NCBI GenBank assembly: GCA_934615145.1
Contig: CAKTTM010000002.1
Coordinates: 1 to 22,227, forward strand
DNA length: 22,227 nt
From: an uncultured Clostridia bacterium
GTDB lineage: Bacteria; Bacillota; Clostridia; Christensenellales; Aristaeellaceae
Reading direction: 5' to 3'
Shown one piece after another: positions 6,789-14,952 of this stretch (within the stretch, counting starts at the first letter, position 1; every line of letters begins with the position of its first letter). The notes below the pieces were generated by a model. That model saw only the letters and a program-made list of their open reading frames with translations. It did not search any database and had not been told where the DNA came from. The position numbers and the translations under genes were made by a program.

Positions 6789-7514
6789 TTAGCGAAGGAC
6801 CTTGCTCAGGAATTCTTTCGTGCGGGCGCCCTGGGGGTGCCCGAATAGTTCTTCCGGGCTGCCTTGCTCGGCGATCAAGCCCTCATCCATAAACAGCACC
6901 CTGCTGGATATCTCCCTGGCAAAGCCCATCTCATGCGTCACAATAATGCTCGTCATCCCGCCGGCCACCAGCTGCTTGATCACCGCCAGCACCTCGCCCA
7001 CCATCTCCGGATCCAAGGCACTCGTCGGCTCGTCAAACAGCATCACCTCCGGATCCATCGCCAGCGCGCGCACGATCGCCAGCCGCTGCTTCTGCCCGCC
7101 CGACAAACGCCTGGGGTGCTCGTCCCGCTTGTCATACAGGCCCACCCGGCTTAACAGCTCCAGCGCATATTGATCCATCTCCTTGACCCCGCGTTTCTTG
7201 AGCATCACGGGCGCCAGCGTGATGTTCTCCTTCACGCTCAGATGCGGGAAAATATTGAAGTGCTGAAACACCATCCCCATCCGCTGCCTGTGCTTATCAA
7301 TATCCACGCCCTTGCCCGTCAGGTCCACCCCGTGGAACAGCACCTGACCAGAGGTCGGCATCTCCAGCAGGTTCAGACACCTCAAAAAGGTGGACTTGCC
7401 GCTGCCCGAGGGCCCGATCACCGATATCACCTCGCCCTTGGTGATCGTCTCGTTGATGCCCTGCAGCACCACCAGCTCACCAAAGTGCTTGACCAGATTT
7501 CTCGTCTCAATCAC
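6789..7514 (-). CDS. polar amino acid ABC transporter ATP-binding protein
   Basis: This 241-residue ATPase energises amino acid import and belongs to the GlnQ/HisP class. All motifs are intact: Walker [10 protein letters not shown] at 34-42, Q-loop Gln84, signature LSGGQKQR at 137-144, Walker B ending in DEPTSALD at 161-168, and the switch His194 in VTHEMGF. The start is GTG at 7514, overlapping the 3' end of the permease gene by 8 nt, which indicates translational coupling. It is the last gene of an operon with the permease and a glycerol-dehydrogenase-like enzyme. The binding proteins are encoded divergently. A hairpin cluster follows the gene. Confidence 0.93.
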   Translation of the reverse strand: MIETRNLVKHFGELVVLQGINETITKGEVISVIGPSGSGKSTFLRCLNLLEMPTSGQVLFHGVDLTGKGVDIDKHRQRMGMVFQHFNIFPHLSVKENITLAPVMLKKRGVKEMDQYALELLSRVGLYDKRDEHPRRLSGGQKQRLAIVRALAMDPEVMLFDEPTSALDPEMVGEVLAVIKQLVAGGMTSIIVTHEMGFAREISSRVLFMDEGLIAEQGSPEELFGHPQGARTKEFLSKVLR

Positions 7515-8193
7515 TGGCCTTCAGCCTCCTCTCAAGCCGCGCGATGCCCTTGGACAGCGTGAATGTCAGCAAAAAGTAGACCACGCCCACGATGATCAGC
7601 GGCTCGATCACCAGGAACATGTTGCCGCGGATCACATTGTACTGCGTCATCAGGTCGCCCACAAAGAAGGTCGCCGCCAGCGATGTCTCCTTGATCACGC
7701 TGACAAACTCATTGGCCAGCGCCGGCAGTATGTTCTTGACCGCCTGGGGCAGCACGATGCGCACCATCGCCTGGCGGGAGTTGAGCCCCAGCGTTCTCGC
7801 CGCCTCCATCTGCCCGGAATCCACCGCCTGGATACCCGCGCGCACGATCTCGCACACATAGGCGGCCGAGTTGAACACCAGCGCGATCACAATGGAGGCA
7901 AACTTGCTGGGCTCAGGCAGCGACAGCGCCTTGAGCAGATCCGGCAGCATAAAGTAAAAGAAGTACAGCTGCAGCAGCAGCGGCGTGCCGCGCACCACCT
8001 CCACATAGCCTGTGGCCAGGCCGCGCACCACCGTGATCTTGCTGCGCCGCATCAGCGCCAGCAAGGAACCAAACAGCGTGCCGCCCAGCACCGCGATGGC
8101 GCTGAGCAGCAGCGTATAGCCCATGCCCTGCAGGAACAGCGCCCAGTACCGACTGAGCACCTTGCCCAGGTTGGGGATCATATTTGTGAACAA
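7507..8193 (-). CDS. polar amino acid ABC transporter permease
   Basis: This is a 228-residue inner-membrane permease of the HisM/GlnP type. Hydrophobic segments lie near 20-45, 66-85, 100-118, 160-180 and 193-212. The EAA cytoplasmic loop is clear ([14 protein letters not shown] at 130-143, followed by VLPQAVK), and [16 protein letters not shown] at 67-82 is the family hallmark. No second permease is present, so a homodimer is expected. I use the TTG start at 8193 because a strong GGAGGAGG at 8200-8207 is correctly spaced from it; the next ATG (8181) would be too far. Binding proteins encoded at 9529 and 10355 on the other strand are the likely partners. Confidence 0.93.
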   Translation of the reverse strand: MFTNMIPNLGKVLSRYWALFLQGMGYTLLLSAIAVLGGTLFGSLLALMRRSKITVVRGLATGYVEVVRGTPLLLQLYFFYFMLPDLLKALSLPEPSKFASIVIALVFNSAAYVCEIVRAGIQAVDSGQMEAARTLGLNSRQAMVRIVLPQAVKNILPALANEFVSVIKETSLAATFFVGDLMTQYNVIRGNMFLVIEPLIIVGVVYFLLTFTLSKGIARLERRLKASD

Positions 8194-8219
8194 AGACAGC
8201 CTCCTCCAGACCTCAGTGT

Positions 8220-9311
8220 TTATTGATGAGCGCTCAGCGCCTCCAGCGCGCTCACCGCGCGCAGCACCATGGGCGTGTTCACCGCGTAGGGCAGGCCCTG
8301 CATGTCCGGCTTCTCGCAGACCTGCTGCAGCACCTCTTGCACCAGCGGCTCACCCAGCATGATACCCATCTCCTGCAGGCTGGCCGGCGTGCCCATGGCC
8401 TTGAGCAGCCGCAGCAGCTCCCTGGCCTTGCCCTCCTGCCCGTCCATCACCAGCTGCACCGCCGCCCCCCAGGCCACCATATCGCCATGCAGCAGAGCTT
8501 TTGCCTGCGGCAGATGCTCCAGCGCGTAGTACAGCGAGTGCGCCAGCGCGCCATTAAAGGCCTCCTGCACCAGCAGCGCCACATAGCCGGTGCTGACGAT
8601 GCTGCACAGCGCCGCCGTCAGCAGCGCCTCGCTCACCCGCCCGGCCCGGTTGTCCGCTATCGCCTGCGCAGCGCAGCCCGCGATCTGCCCATAGATCCCC
8701 TCCGCGATCGACAGCCCCAGCCCGTCCGCGTGGCTCTGTGCCTGCCCCCGCGCCGCAAATGGCGCCTCCACATGCTTGGCCAGGCTGTCGCCCAGCCCCG
8801 CCCGCAGGTACTGCACAGGTGCCTCCGCCAGCACCTGCAGGTTGATCAGGCAGTGCCGGGGCGCCTGCTTTAAGAAGTAGAAGCGCTCAAAGCCGCCCTG
8901 CTCGTCATACATCACGCTCAGCCGGGTGATGGCGGCACAGGTGGCCGCTGTCGTCGGCAGCGTGAGCACCGGCAGGCCGGCCATGTCCGCCGCCGCCTTC
9001 ACCGTGTCCAGCGCCCTGCCCCCGCCCATGCCCAGCATGAAGTCCGCCCCCAGGCTCAGCACCTCCTGCGCCAGGCGCTGGGCCGCCTGCCAGGTGCAGT
9101 CCTTGCCGTAGTGCAGCTGGGCCGCCAGCTCCAGCCCGCTGCCCGCGATCGCCTTCATCAGCCGCGCCTGGCCCGCCCGCATCGCCTTGTGCCCACCCGC
9201 CAGCACAAAGCGCTGGCCATAGGGCCGCGCCAGCGCCGGCAAAGCAGCGTAGGCCTGCTCCGAGGCCGTATAGGCCGTCAGGCGGACTTCCGCCTGCTTG
9301 TCCATCGTCAC
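8220..9311 (-). CDS. iron-containing alcohol dehydrogenase family protein (glycerol dehydrogenase-like)
   Basis: A 363-residue NAD(P)-linked, metal-dependent dehydrogenase. It shows the nucleotide-binding GGGRALDT at 96-103 and LPTTAATCA near 118-126. The metal ligands expected of glycerol dehydrogenases are in place: Asp175 (GLGDSLAK), His258 (ALAHSLYYALE) and His275 (LLHGDMVAWG). Length matches the family. The substrate may differ from glycerol, because many members reduce other ketones or hydroxy compounds. GTG 9311 follows GGAGG by 8 nt, while ATG 9305 (MDKQ) is a close alternative. It is the first gene of the ABC permease/ATPase operon (26-nt gap) and is driven by the strong promoter at 9357-9385. 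A dehydrogenase heading an amino acid ABC operon is unusual. Confidence 0.85.
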   Translation of the reverse strand: MTMDKQAEVRLTAYTASEQAYAALPALARPYGQRFVLAGGHKAMRAGQARLMKAIAGSGLELAAQLHYGKDCTWQAAQRLAQEVLSLGADFMLGMGGGRALDTVKAAADMAGLPVLTLPTTAATCAAITRLSVMYDEQGGFERFYFLKQAPRHCLINLQVLAEAPVQYLRAGLGDSLAKHVEAPFAARGQAQSHADGLGLSIAEGIYGQIAGCAAQAIADNRAGRVSEALLTAALCSIVSTGYVALLVQEAFNGALAHSLYYALEHLPQAKALLHGDMVAWGAAVQLVMDGQEGKARELLRLLKAMGTPASLQEMGIMLGEPLVQEVLQQVCEKPDMQGLPYAVNTPMVLRAVSALEALSAHQ

Positions 9312-9356
9312 GCTTCCTTCCTCCTCGGGTGCATGTTCATGCGCTCAACACTCGGC

Positions 9357-9385
9357 ATTATATCACCGCTCTTTACCATTGTAAA
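9357..9385 (-). promoter_or_regulatory. promoter of the dehydrogenase/ABC operon
   Basis: On the - strand TTTACA (9380-9385) and a perfect TATAAT (9357-9362) are spaced by 17 bp, with TGA before the -10 giving an extended -10. The expected start is about 40 nt upstream of the dehydrogenase gene. Confidence 0.8.
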
Positions 9386-9386
9386 G
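9371..9386. promoter_or_regulatory. dyad over the -35 box of the dehydrogenase/ABC promoter
   Basis: CTTTAC-CATT-GTAAAG, a perfect 6-bp inverted repeat with a 4-nt centre, covers the -35 hexamer and part of the spacer of the - strand promoter. A protein bound here would block RNA polymerase. Confidence 0.4.
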
Positions 9387-9392
9387 CCTATT

Positions 9393-9404
9393 TAATTGCA
9401 ATTA
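9393..9404. promoter_or_regulatory. 12-bp perfect palindrome TAATTGCAATTA between divergent promoters
   Basis: A perfect palindrome lies just upstream of the -35 box of the - strand promoter and about 60 bp upstream of the + strand promoter. Its place between the two divergent halves of one transport system suggests a shared regulator site. AT-rich palindromes also arise by chance. Confidence 0.35.
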
Positions 9405-9466
9405 CTGATTGATTTACCCGCTTTGTTGCCGATTGTTTTTCTTGCATATATTTTCAGTATCGGGTA

Positions 9467-9495
9467 TTGACATGCACCCCAAAGCCTGTTATCCT
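9467..9495 (+). promoter_or_regulatory. promoter of the tandem binding-protein genes
   Basis: A perfect TTGACA (9467-9472) is 17 bp from TATCCT (9490-9495). The transcript would start near 9502, leaving a leader of under 30 nt before ATG 9529, too short for a riboswitch or T-box. Confidence 0.75.
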
Positions 9496-9528
9496 TGCGC
9501 CATTCCATTTGTTGAGGAGGTCACCACC

Positions 9529-10332
9529 ATGCGGAAACTGACAAGCGGCATCTGCCTCATCCTGGCCCTGAGCCTCTGCCTGGGCCTCACCACCGCGCTG
9601 GCTGCCAGCCAGGACAGCCTGGAGGCCGTCAAGGCCGCCGGCAAGCTGGTGGTCGCCACCTCGCCCGACTACGCGCCCTACGAGTTCCTGGACAAGGAGG
9701 GCAAGCCGGTGGGCGCCGACATCACCCTGGCCCAGCATATCGCAGATCAGCTGGGCGTCGAACTGGTGATCGACCAGCTGAGCTTTGACGCGGTGCTGGC
9801 CGCCGCCGCCACTGGCAAGTGCGACCTGGCCATCGCCGGCCTCGTCCCCAAGGAAGAGCGCAAGGAGACCATGCTCTTCTCCGACATCTACTACAATGAC
9901 GGCAACCAGGTCATCGTCATCCTCAAGGAGAACGCCGACAGCATCAAGACCCTGAATGACTTTGCCGGCAAGCGGGTCGCGGCGCAAAACGCCACCCTGC
10001 AGCAGACACTGGTCAGCGAGCAGCTGCCCGGCGCCCAGCTGGAGCTGATCAGCGCCATCCCTGACGGCATCATGATGGTCATGACAGGCAAGGCAGCAGG
10101 CATCGCCCTGGCCTCGGTGGTGGCCAATCAGTACATCGCCAACTACCCCGAGCTGATGATCTGTGAAAGCCGCTTTGACTATACCTCGCTGGGCGTGGCC
10201 ATCGCCGTCCCCAAGACCAAGCCGGAGCTGTTGGCCGCCGTCAACGAGATCGTCAAGGAAGTGGTGGACAGCGGGCAGTTCTTCACCTGGGTGGATGAGG
10301 CGGTACAGCTCAACAACAGCCTGAACAATTAA
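9529..10332 (+). CDS. amino acid ABC transporter substrate-binding protein 1 (SBP family 3)
   Basis: This 267-residue exported binding protein captures a polar amino acid for the divergently encoded permease and ATPase. A signal peptide (MRKLTSGIC..., hydrophobic core, cleavage after ALA) is followed by the family-3 opening GKLVVATSPDYAPYEF, then LGVELVIDQLSFDAVL and a FSDIYYNDGNQVIVI hinge segment. No lipobox cysteine sits at the cleavage site, so it appears secreted without a lipid anchor. The open frame extends to 9409, but GAGGAGG at 9514-9520 and the signal peptide fix ATG 9529 as the start. The next gene is a paralogue 22 nt downstream. Confidence 0.9.
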   Translation: MRKLTSGICLILALSLCLGLTTALAASQDSLEAVKAAGKLVVATSPDYAPYEFLDKEGKPVGADITLAQHIADQLGVELVIDQLSFDAVLAAAATGKCDLAIAGLVPKEERKETMLFSDIYYNDGNQVIVILKENADSIKTLNDFAGKRVAAQNATLQQTLVSEQLPGAQLELISAIPDGIMMVMTGKAAGIALASVVANQYIANYPELMICESRFDYTSLGVAIAVPKTKPELLAAVNEIVKEVVDSGQFFTWVDEAVQLNNSLNN

Positions 10333-10354
10333 TCAAGCATAAGGAGATAGACCA

Positions 10355-11146
10355 ATGACCTTGATCAAGAAACTGCTCTGCGCGGCGATGGCGCTGATGA
10401 TGATCCTTAGCCTGGGCCTGGCGCAGGCCGAGCACCTGGACAGCGTGAAAAGCTCCGGCAAGCTGATATTTGCCACCTCGCCCGACTACGCGCCCTTTGA
10501 GTTCCTGGACGGGGAAGGCAATGTGGTGGGCGCCGACGTGGCCCTGGCCCAGCATATCGCAAAGGAATTGGGCGTGGAGCTGCAGATCGAGGCGCTGGAC
10601 TTCGACACCGTGGTGGCCTCTGTTGCCACCGGCAAGGTGGACATCGCGATATCGGCCATCTCGCCCACTGAGGAGCGCAAGCAGAGCATGCTGTTCTCCA
10701 TGGGCTATCACTCCGAGGGCGATCAGGTGCTGCTGGTGCTGAGCAAGAATGCCGATCAATACAAGGCGCTCAGCGACTTTGACGGCAAGGTCGTCGCCGC
10801 CCAAAACGGCAGCCTGCAGCAGACCCTGGTCAACGACCAGCTGCCCGCCGCCAAGATGGAGCCCATCCTGAAAATCCCGGACGCCATCATGATGGTCATG
10901 ACCGAGAAGGTGGACGCCCTGGCCGTGGCCTACAATGTGGCCGAGCAATACATCAAGAACTATCCCGAGCTGGTGGTGGCCGAGCCCAAGTTCGACTACC
11001 AAAACGACGGCGAGGCCGTGGCCATCCCGCTGGACAGCCCCGCCCTGCTGGAAGCCGTCAACGCCATCGTCCAGGAAGTGGTCGACAGCGGCCTCTACCT
11101 GACCTGGCTGGACGAAGCCATTCAGCTGAGCAACAGCCTGAACTAA
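10355..11146 (+). CDS. amino acid ABC transporter substrate-binding protein 2 (SBP family 3)
   Basis: This 263-residue paralogue of the preceding gene shares long stretches (ATSPDYAP, AQHIA, LQQTLV, IMMVMT, NYPEL, AIVQEVVDSG) and the same C-terminal SNSLN/NNSLNN ending. A signal peptide ends in AQA before Glu25, again without a lipobox. Differences cluster in ligand-contact regions, for example FDTVVASVATGKVDIAISAIS against FDAVLAAAATGKCDLAIAGLV. The two proteins may therefore bind different amino acids and share one permease. The start ATG 10355 has AAGGAG 9 nt upstream. A strong terminator follows at 11179-11211. Confidence 0.9.
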   Translation: MTLIKKLLCAAMALMMILSLGLAQAEHLDSVKSSGKLIFATSPDYAPFEFLDGEGNVVGADVALAQHIAKELGVELQIEALDFDTVVASVATGKVDIAISAISPTEERKQSMLFSMGYHSEGDQVLLVLSKNADQYKALSDFDGKVVAAQNGSLQQTLVNDQLPAAKMEPILKIPDAIMMVMTEKVDALAVAYNVAEQYIKNYPELVVAEPKFDYQNDGEAVAIPLDSPALLEAVNAIVQEVVDSGLYLTWLDEAIQLSNSLN

Positions 11147-11178
11147 GCGCATCCCGAAAATCAGGCGCCAACAAAGAA

Positions 11179-11211
11179 GGCCCCGGGCAACATTCTGCCC
11201 GGGTCCTTTTT
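11179..11211 (+). terminator. intrinsic terminator of the binding-protein operon
   Basis: Arms 11179-11189 and 11196-11206 pair over 11 positions with one mismatch (CCCGGGCA core), with a 6-nt loop. Five T residues follow immediately on the + strand. The T-tract points to + strand use; the convergent transporter gene ends only 16 bp further on. Confidence 0.85.
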
Positions 11212-11226
11212 GTGTTTCTTTAAGGA

Positions 11227-12405
11227 TTACTTCTTCTTGGTGGTGGCGGCCAGATGCGCCTTGGCGGCGGTGTCGGGCAGCTCCTGCTTGTTGGCGAAGA
11301 CCTTTTTGACGCCAATGATCAGGATGGGCAGGATGATGATCGGGATGGCGGCGTAGCCCAGGTAACGGAAGCCAACGTTGACGATGGCGGTCAGGCCCAC
11401 CAGGGAGACCAGGACGGCGCCGGCCAGGAAGGCGACGTTGAGGATGAGGTTACGCACGACGGGGTTTGTGATCTTCACATACTTGTCCACGCGTGTGGCC
11501 ACGCCGTTGTTCATGCCGATGATGGAGGAGATGACAGCCAACTCGACCAGGATGACATAGGCCCAGAACAGCAGGGGCTGGTTTAAGATCTTGAGGATCT
11601 CGTAGTTGGGCATGGAGGCGGACTGCTGAGCCTGGAAGCCAAACTGCATCAGGCCGATCAGCGCCAGCAGCACGGCGTTGGCGCCCCAGCCAAAGACGGC
11701 AGCCTTCTTGGACTCCTTGCGGTCGGCCAGGCCCTCGGTGACGCTGGCGGTGGAGCCGACCACGCCGGAGGCCTGGAAGCAGGCATAGACAAAGGCCGAC
11801 CAGAGCGCCGGGAAGAGCTTGGACATGTTGAAGGCCAGCTCGGGGTTTTGCAGGTTGGCGGAGAACTCATTCTGCGGGCTGCCAAAGGCGAAGATCACGA
11901 TCAGCAGGATGACGCCCAGCATGATCCAGGTCATGAAGGAGTTGGCGACGCGCACGATGTGCTGGCCAAAGATGATCAGCAGCAGCGAGATGACCACGAT
12001 CAGCGCCACACAGAGGATATAGGGCAGGCCAGACTGATCGGCCAGTATCTGACCGCCGGTAAAGAGCGCAGCGCCGGTGATCATGAAGTAGGTGACAAAA
12101 TAAAGGAAGTCAAACAGGTAGCTGAACACCTTCTGATTGGGGGAGAAGAAGTGGTCAAAGAAATCCCTGTAGCGGTTGAGCTGATTGCGGCGCATGTACT
12201 CGATGGTGATGTAGACCACCACGCCCAGGATGGCCATGGCAATGAAGGGCATGAAGAAGCTCCAGCCGCCGTACTGGCCGTAGTAGGTGGCGCCCTGGCG
12301 GCCAGAGGCCGTGCCGGGGCCCAGGTGGACGCCAAACCAGGTGGCGCCGATACCCATCCAGGAACTGAAGATCGCCGAGGCTTTCCGTTTCGTTTGGTTG
12401 GACAT
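11227..12405 (-). CDS. YkvI-like APC-fold membrane transporter
   Basis: The 392-residue protein has about ten or eleven hydrophobic segments. Its opening GIGATWFGVHLGPGTASGRQ has the unwound-helix glycine pattern of APC-fold permeases and recalls the GAGFASGQE motif of YkvI-type proteins, whose substrates are unknown. Further markers are NSFMTWIMLGVILLIVIF and SGVVGSTASVTEG. The frame opens at 12453, but ATG 12405 (MSNQTK) is preceded by AAGGAGC at a 7-nt spacing and is preferred. It lies 124 bp downstream of the GlcD-type gene in the same direction, with hairpins but no clear promoter between, so it may be expressed by read-through. A role in bringing in the hydroxy or amino acid substrate, or exporting the acid product, is inference. 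Confidence 0.7.
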   Translation of the reverse strand: MSNQTKRKASAIFSSWMGIGATWFGVHLGPGTASGRQGATYYGQYGGWSFFMPFIAMAILGVVVYITIEYMRRNQLNRYRDFFDHFFSPNQKVFSYLFDFLYFVTYFMITGAALFTGGQILADQSGLPYILCVALIVVISLLLIIFGQHIVRVANSFMTWIMLGVILLIVIFAFGSPQNEFSANLQNPELAFNMSKLFPALWSAFVYACFQASGVVGSTASVTEGLADRKESKKAAVFGWGANAVLLALIGLMQFGFQAQQSASMPNYEILKILNQPLLFWAYVILVELAVISSIIGMNNGVATRVDKYVKITNPVVRNLILNVAFLAGAVLVSLVGLTAIVNVGFRYLGYAAIPIIILPILIIGVKKVFANKQELPDTAAKAHLAATTKKK

Positions 12406-12427
12406 TGATATGCTCCTTATCTTTTCT

Positions 12428-12451
12428 GAATCCTTCGCCGGATTCGAATCC
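12428..12451. repeat. overlapping inverted repeats in the transporter leader
   Basis: GGATTCGAATCC at 12440-12451 is a perfect 12-bp palindrome. Its left half also pairs with GAATCC at 12428-12433 across 6 nt, giving two mutually exclusive hairpins about 25 nt upstream of the transporter start. This could be an operator or an mRNA switch; no regulator is evident. Confidence 0.35.
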
Positions 12452-12479
12452 ATAGGGAAGCGGCCCAGCCGCAGGTGCG

Positions 12480-12528
12480 CTGGCTGCCCGGCAGCCAGGA
12501 AGGCTTAAACTGAACGAATGAGTTCAGT
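12480..12528. repeat. two hairpins between the GlcD-type gene and the transporter
   Basis: ACTGAAC/GTTCAGT (12509-12515, 12522-12528, loop 6 nt) lies two bases beyond the GlcD-type stop. CTGGCTGCC-C-GGCAGCCAG (12480-12498) follows. Neither has a T-tract on the - strand, so they look like mRNA-stabilising or attenuating structures and not full intrinsic terminators. Confidence 0.5.
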
Positions 12529-12529
12529 A

Positions 12530-13930
12530 TTAATCCACGATGACGCCGGGGTTCAGGATGCCATTGGGGTCAAAGGCGCGCTTGATGCGGCTCATCAGCG
12601 CGATCTCGGCATCGGAGAACATCACCTTCATGTAGGGCTTGCGCAGCAGGCCGGTGCCATGCTCGGCGGTCACAGTGCCCTGGTATTTGTCAACGGCGAT
12701 ATGATACATCTCGTTTCGCATCTGGTCAAGGTAGTCAGGCGCCTTGCCGTCCACCTTGAGCAGCACATTGTGCACATTGCCATCACCAAAGTGGCCAAAG
12801 GTGACCGAGGGCTGGTTGTACTTCTCGCACAGGGCCTTCAAATCCTTGACATACTCGGGGATCTTGCTGATGGGCACCGCGGTGTCAAAGGCATCGGCCA
12901 GCAGCTCCTTGTAGGCGGTGATCATGTTGGAGCGGATCTCCAGGATATTGCGCTGATCCTTCTCGCTGTCGGCCATCAGGGTATCGACCGCGCCGTGCTT
13001 TTCGCAGATCTCCACCACCGTCTCCGCCTGCTTGTACAGGTCCTCCTCCTCGCTGGAGGTGACGATGAACATCAGGTCCACCTTGCCATCATTGCGGGCG
13101 GGCCAGGTCTTGCCCAGGTGCTCGGCGGCGACCAGCGCGGTCTCCCTGTCCATGAACTCGATGGCCTCCGGCGTCATGGTGGACAGCACCACCGGCACCG
13201 CCTTGGCGGCCGTCTCGCCGTCGGGGAAGGAGATCAGCATCGTGGCCTTGTGGTCGGCCCTTGGATAGAGCTTGAGCGTGGCTTCCGTCACGATGCCCAG
13301 GATGCCCTCCGAGCCCACCATCATGTGGATCATGTCCAGGCCCATGTTGTTCTTGATCATCTTGCCGCCCCAGCGCACGATCTCGCCCGTGGGCAGCACC
13401 ACCTCAAGCGCCCGGACATAGCCGCGCATGACGCCGTACTTGACCGCGCCCACGCCGCCGGCGTTGGCGATGATCATGCCGGCGATGTGGGCCGACTCGT
13501 CACCGGGGTGGATGGGGAAGCGCAGGCTCTTGCTGTGCTCGCTGATGTACTCATTGAGCTGGGCCAGCGTGACGCCGGCCTGGGCGGAGATGACCATGTT
13601 GTCCTCATCCAGCTCCACCACTTTGTTGAGCCTCTCCATCGCGATGATGACGCTGGGGGTGACGGGCGATACGCCGCCCACCACGCCGGTGCCGGCGCCC
13701 CGCACCACGACGGGGAAGAGCGCTTCGTTGGCCAGCTTCAAAATCTCCGAAATCTCCTGCGCGCTGGCGGGCTTGACCACCACATTGCCGCGGGCGGGCT
13801 CAAAGCGTACCGGTATCTCGCTCTCATCGTAGATATAGCCTGTCATCTGCTCTTCCTTGGTGACGACATAGTCTGCCCCTACGATGCCCTGCAGTTTGGT
13901 GATGATGCCCTGGTCGATTGCCTTGTCCAT
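12530..13930 (-). CDS. FAD-binding oxidoreductase of the GlcD/LctD type (2-hydroxy-acid dehydrogenase)
   Basis: This 466-residue flavoprotein belongs to the family that oxidises D- or L-2-hydroxy acids. The PCMH-type FAD domain shows [11 protein letters not shown] at 76-86, [22 protein letters not shown] at 138-159 and GSEGILG at 206-212. The C-terminal FAD-linked oxidase domain has GHFGDGNVH at 379-387 and AEHGTG at 422-427, both family signatures. Its position next to EtfB/EtfA matches the Etf-dependent lactate dehydrogenase complexes (LctBCD type), which pass electrons to NAD with ferredoxin as second partner. ATG 13930 has an AAGGAGG site, and the gene starts 19 nt after etfA. The substrate is probably the hydroxy form of the Ior substrate, by inference. 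Confidence 0.85.
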   Translation of the reverse strand: MDKAIDQGIITKLQGIVGADYVVTKEEQMTGYIYDESEIPVRFEPARGNVVVKPASAQEISEILKLANEALFPVVVRGAGTGVVGGVSPVTPSVIIAMERLNKVVELDEDNMVISAQAGVTLAQLNEYISEHSKSLRFPIHPGDESAHIAGMIIANAGGVGAVKYGVMRGYVRALEVVLPTGEIVRWGGKMIKNNMGLDMIHMMVGSEGILGIVTEATLKLYPRADHKATMLISFPDGETAAKAVPVVLSTMTPEAIEFMDRETALVAAEHLGKTWPARNDGKVDLMFIVTSSEEEDLYKQAETVVEICEKHGAVDTLMADSEKDQRNILEIRSNMITAYKELLADAFDTAVPISKIPEYVKDLKALCEKYNQPSVTFGHFGDGNVHNVLLKVDGKAPDYLDQMRNEMYHIAVDKYQGTVTAEHGTGLLRKPYMKVMFSDAEIALMSRIKRAFDPNGILNPGVIVD

Positions 13931-13949
13931 GCTTGTCTGCCTCCTTGTG

Positions 13950-14942
13950 TTATGACGCGTTCTTGCGCTGTTTGACCGCCTCTATCAGGGCGGGGACTAC
14001 CTGGTACAGATCGGCCACGATGCCGATGTCGGCCACATTGAAGATGGGCGCGGAAGGATCGGTGTTGATGGCCACGATCAGGGCCGCCTCCTTCATGCCC
14101 GCCAGGTGCTGGGGCGCGCCGGAGATGCCGCAGGCGATGTAGATGGTGGGCTTGACGCGGTTGCCCGAGTAGCCCACCTGGTGGGACTTGGAGGCATAGC
14201 CTTCATCCACGATGGTGCGGCTGGCGCCGATGGCGCCGCCCAGCAGCTCGGCCAATTCCTGCAGCATCTTCATGTCCTCAGGGGACTTCAAGCCCTTGCC
14301 GCCGGAGACCACCACATCGTACTTGGTGATGTCAAAGTCCTCAGCGTCCAGCTGGCCCAGCATCTTGACCTGGGGGTTCTTGACCGCTTCGCCTTCCAGC
14401 TCGATGACTTCACCCGTAAGACTGGTGTCAAGCGGTGTGGCGTCAAACTCTTTGTAGCGCACGGTGGCCATCTGCGGCTGGGTCTTGGACTTGATGTGCG
14501 CCAGTATGTTTTCGGAGAAGGCCGGGCGCACCTGGATGAGCAGGCCGTCGGCGTCGATCTTCAGATCCGTGCAGTCCGCCGTCATGCCGCAGCCGGCGGC
14601 AGCGGCGATCCTGGGCGCCAGCGAGCGGCCAAAGGTGGTCGCGCCAAACAGGCAGATCTCGGGCTTGACATCGTTCATGATGCGCAGGTAGTTCTCGGCA
14701 TAGACGCACTCCTCCGGCTCATTGAACAGCGTGTCGGAGGACACATAGTAGACCTTCTGCGCGCCGTGGTGGATGCACTGGCTCATGTCCATGCCCTTGG
14801 GGCCGATGATGGTGACCATCAGCGGCACATCCAGCTGGCGGGCCAGCTCGCCGCCCTTGCCCAGCAATTCATAGGTGACCGGATGGATCAGGCCCTGCTT
14901 TTGCTCGCCGTAGACCATGACGCCTTGATATTCTTTACTCAC
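13950..14942 (-). CDS. etfA: electron transfer flavoprotein subunit alpha
   Basis: The 330-residue Etf alpha subunit binds FAD in its C-terminal domain. Visible there are [19 protein letters not shown] (about 239-249), [14 protein letters not shown] (272-279) and [11 protein letters not shown] (291-301), all standard. No cysteine-rich ferredoxin-like extension is present at the N-terminus, unlike some bifurcating Etf alpha subunits. I take GTG 14942 as the start because the TGAGG at 14951-14955, overlapping the etfB stop, sits 8 nt before it; an in-frame GTG at 14951 lacks a spaced ribosome binding site. It sits in the operon between etfB and the GlcD-type gene, its likely electron donor. Confidence 0.92.
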   Translation of the reverse strand: MSKEYQGVMVYGEQKQGLIHPVTYELLGKGGELARQLDVPLMVTIIGPKGMDMSQCIHHGAQKVYYVSSDTLFNEPEECVYAENYLRIMNDVKPEICLFGATTFGRSLAPRIAAAAGCGMTADCTDLKIDADGLLIQVRPAFSENILAHIKSKTQPQMATVRYKEFDATPLDTSLTGEVIELEGEAVKNPQVKMLGQLDAEDFDITKYDVVVSGGKGLKSPEDMKMLQELAELLGGAIGASRTIVDEGYASKSHQVGYSGNRVKPTIYIACGISGAPQHLAGMKEAALIVAINTDPSAPIFNVADIGIVADLYQVVPALIEAVKQRKNAS

Positions 14943-14952
14943 TTCGCTCACC

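Noticed and set aside
9331..9342. GCATG-TT-CATGC dyad in the dehydrogenase leader
   Set aside because: It is short and lies in a transcribed leader with no supporting context, so I did not list it as an operator.
9409..9528. 40-residue extension of binding protein 1
   Set aside because: It overlaps the promoter and would mask the signal peptide; ATG 9529 has a strong ribosome binding site.
12406..12453. N-terminal extension of the YkvI-like transporter
   Set aside because: The ATG at 12405 has a well-placed AAGGAG site, and the extra residues run through the palindromic leader.
12518..13975. 485-codon + strand open frame opposite the GlcD-type gene
   Set aside because: It is rich in His, Gly, Leu and Asp with no recognisable domain, and mirrors a clear flavoprotein gene. 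Long antisense frames are common in GC-rich DNA.
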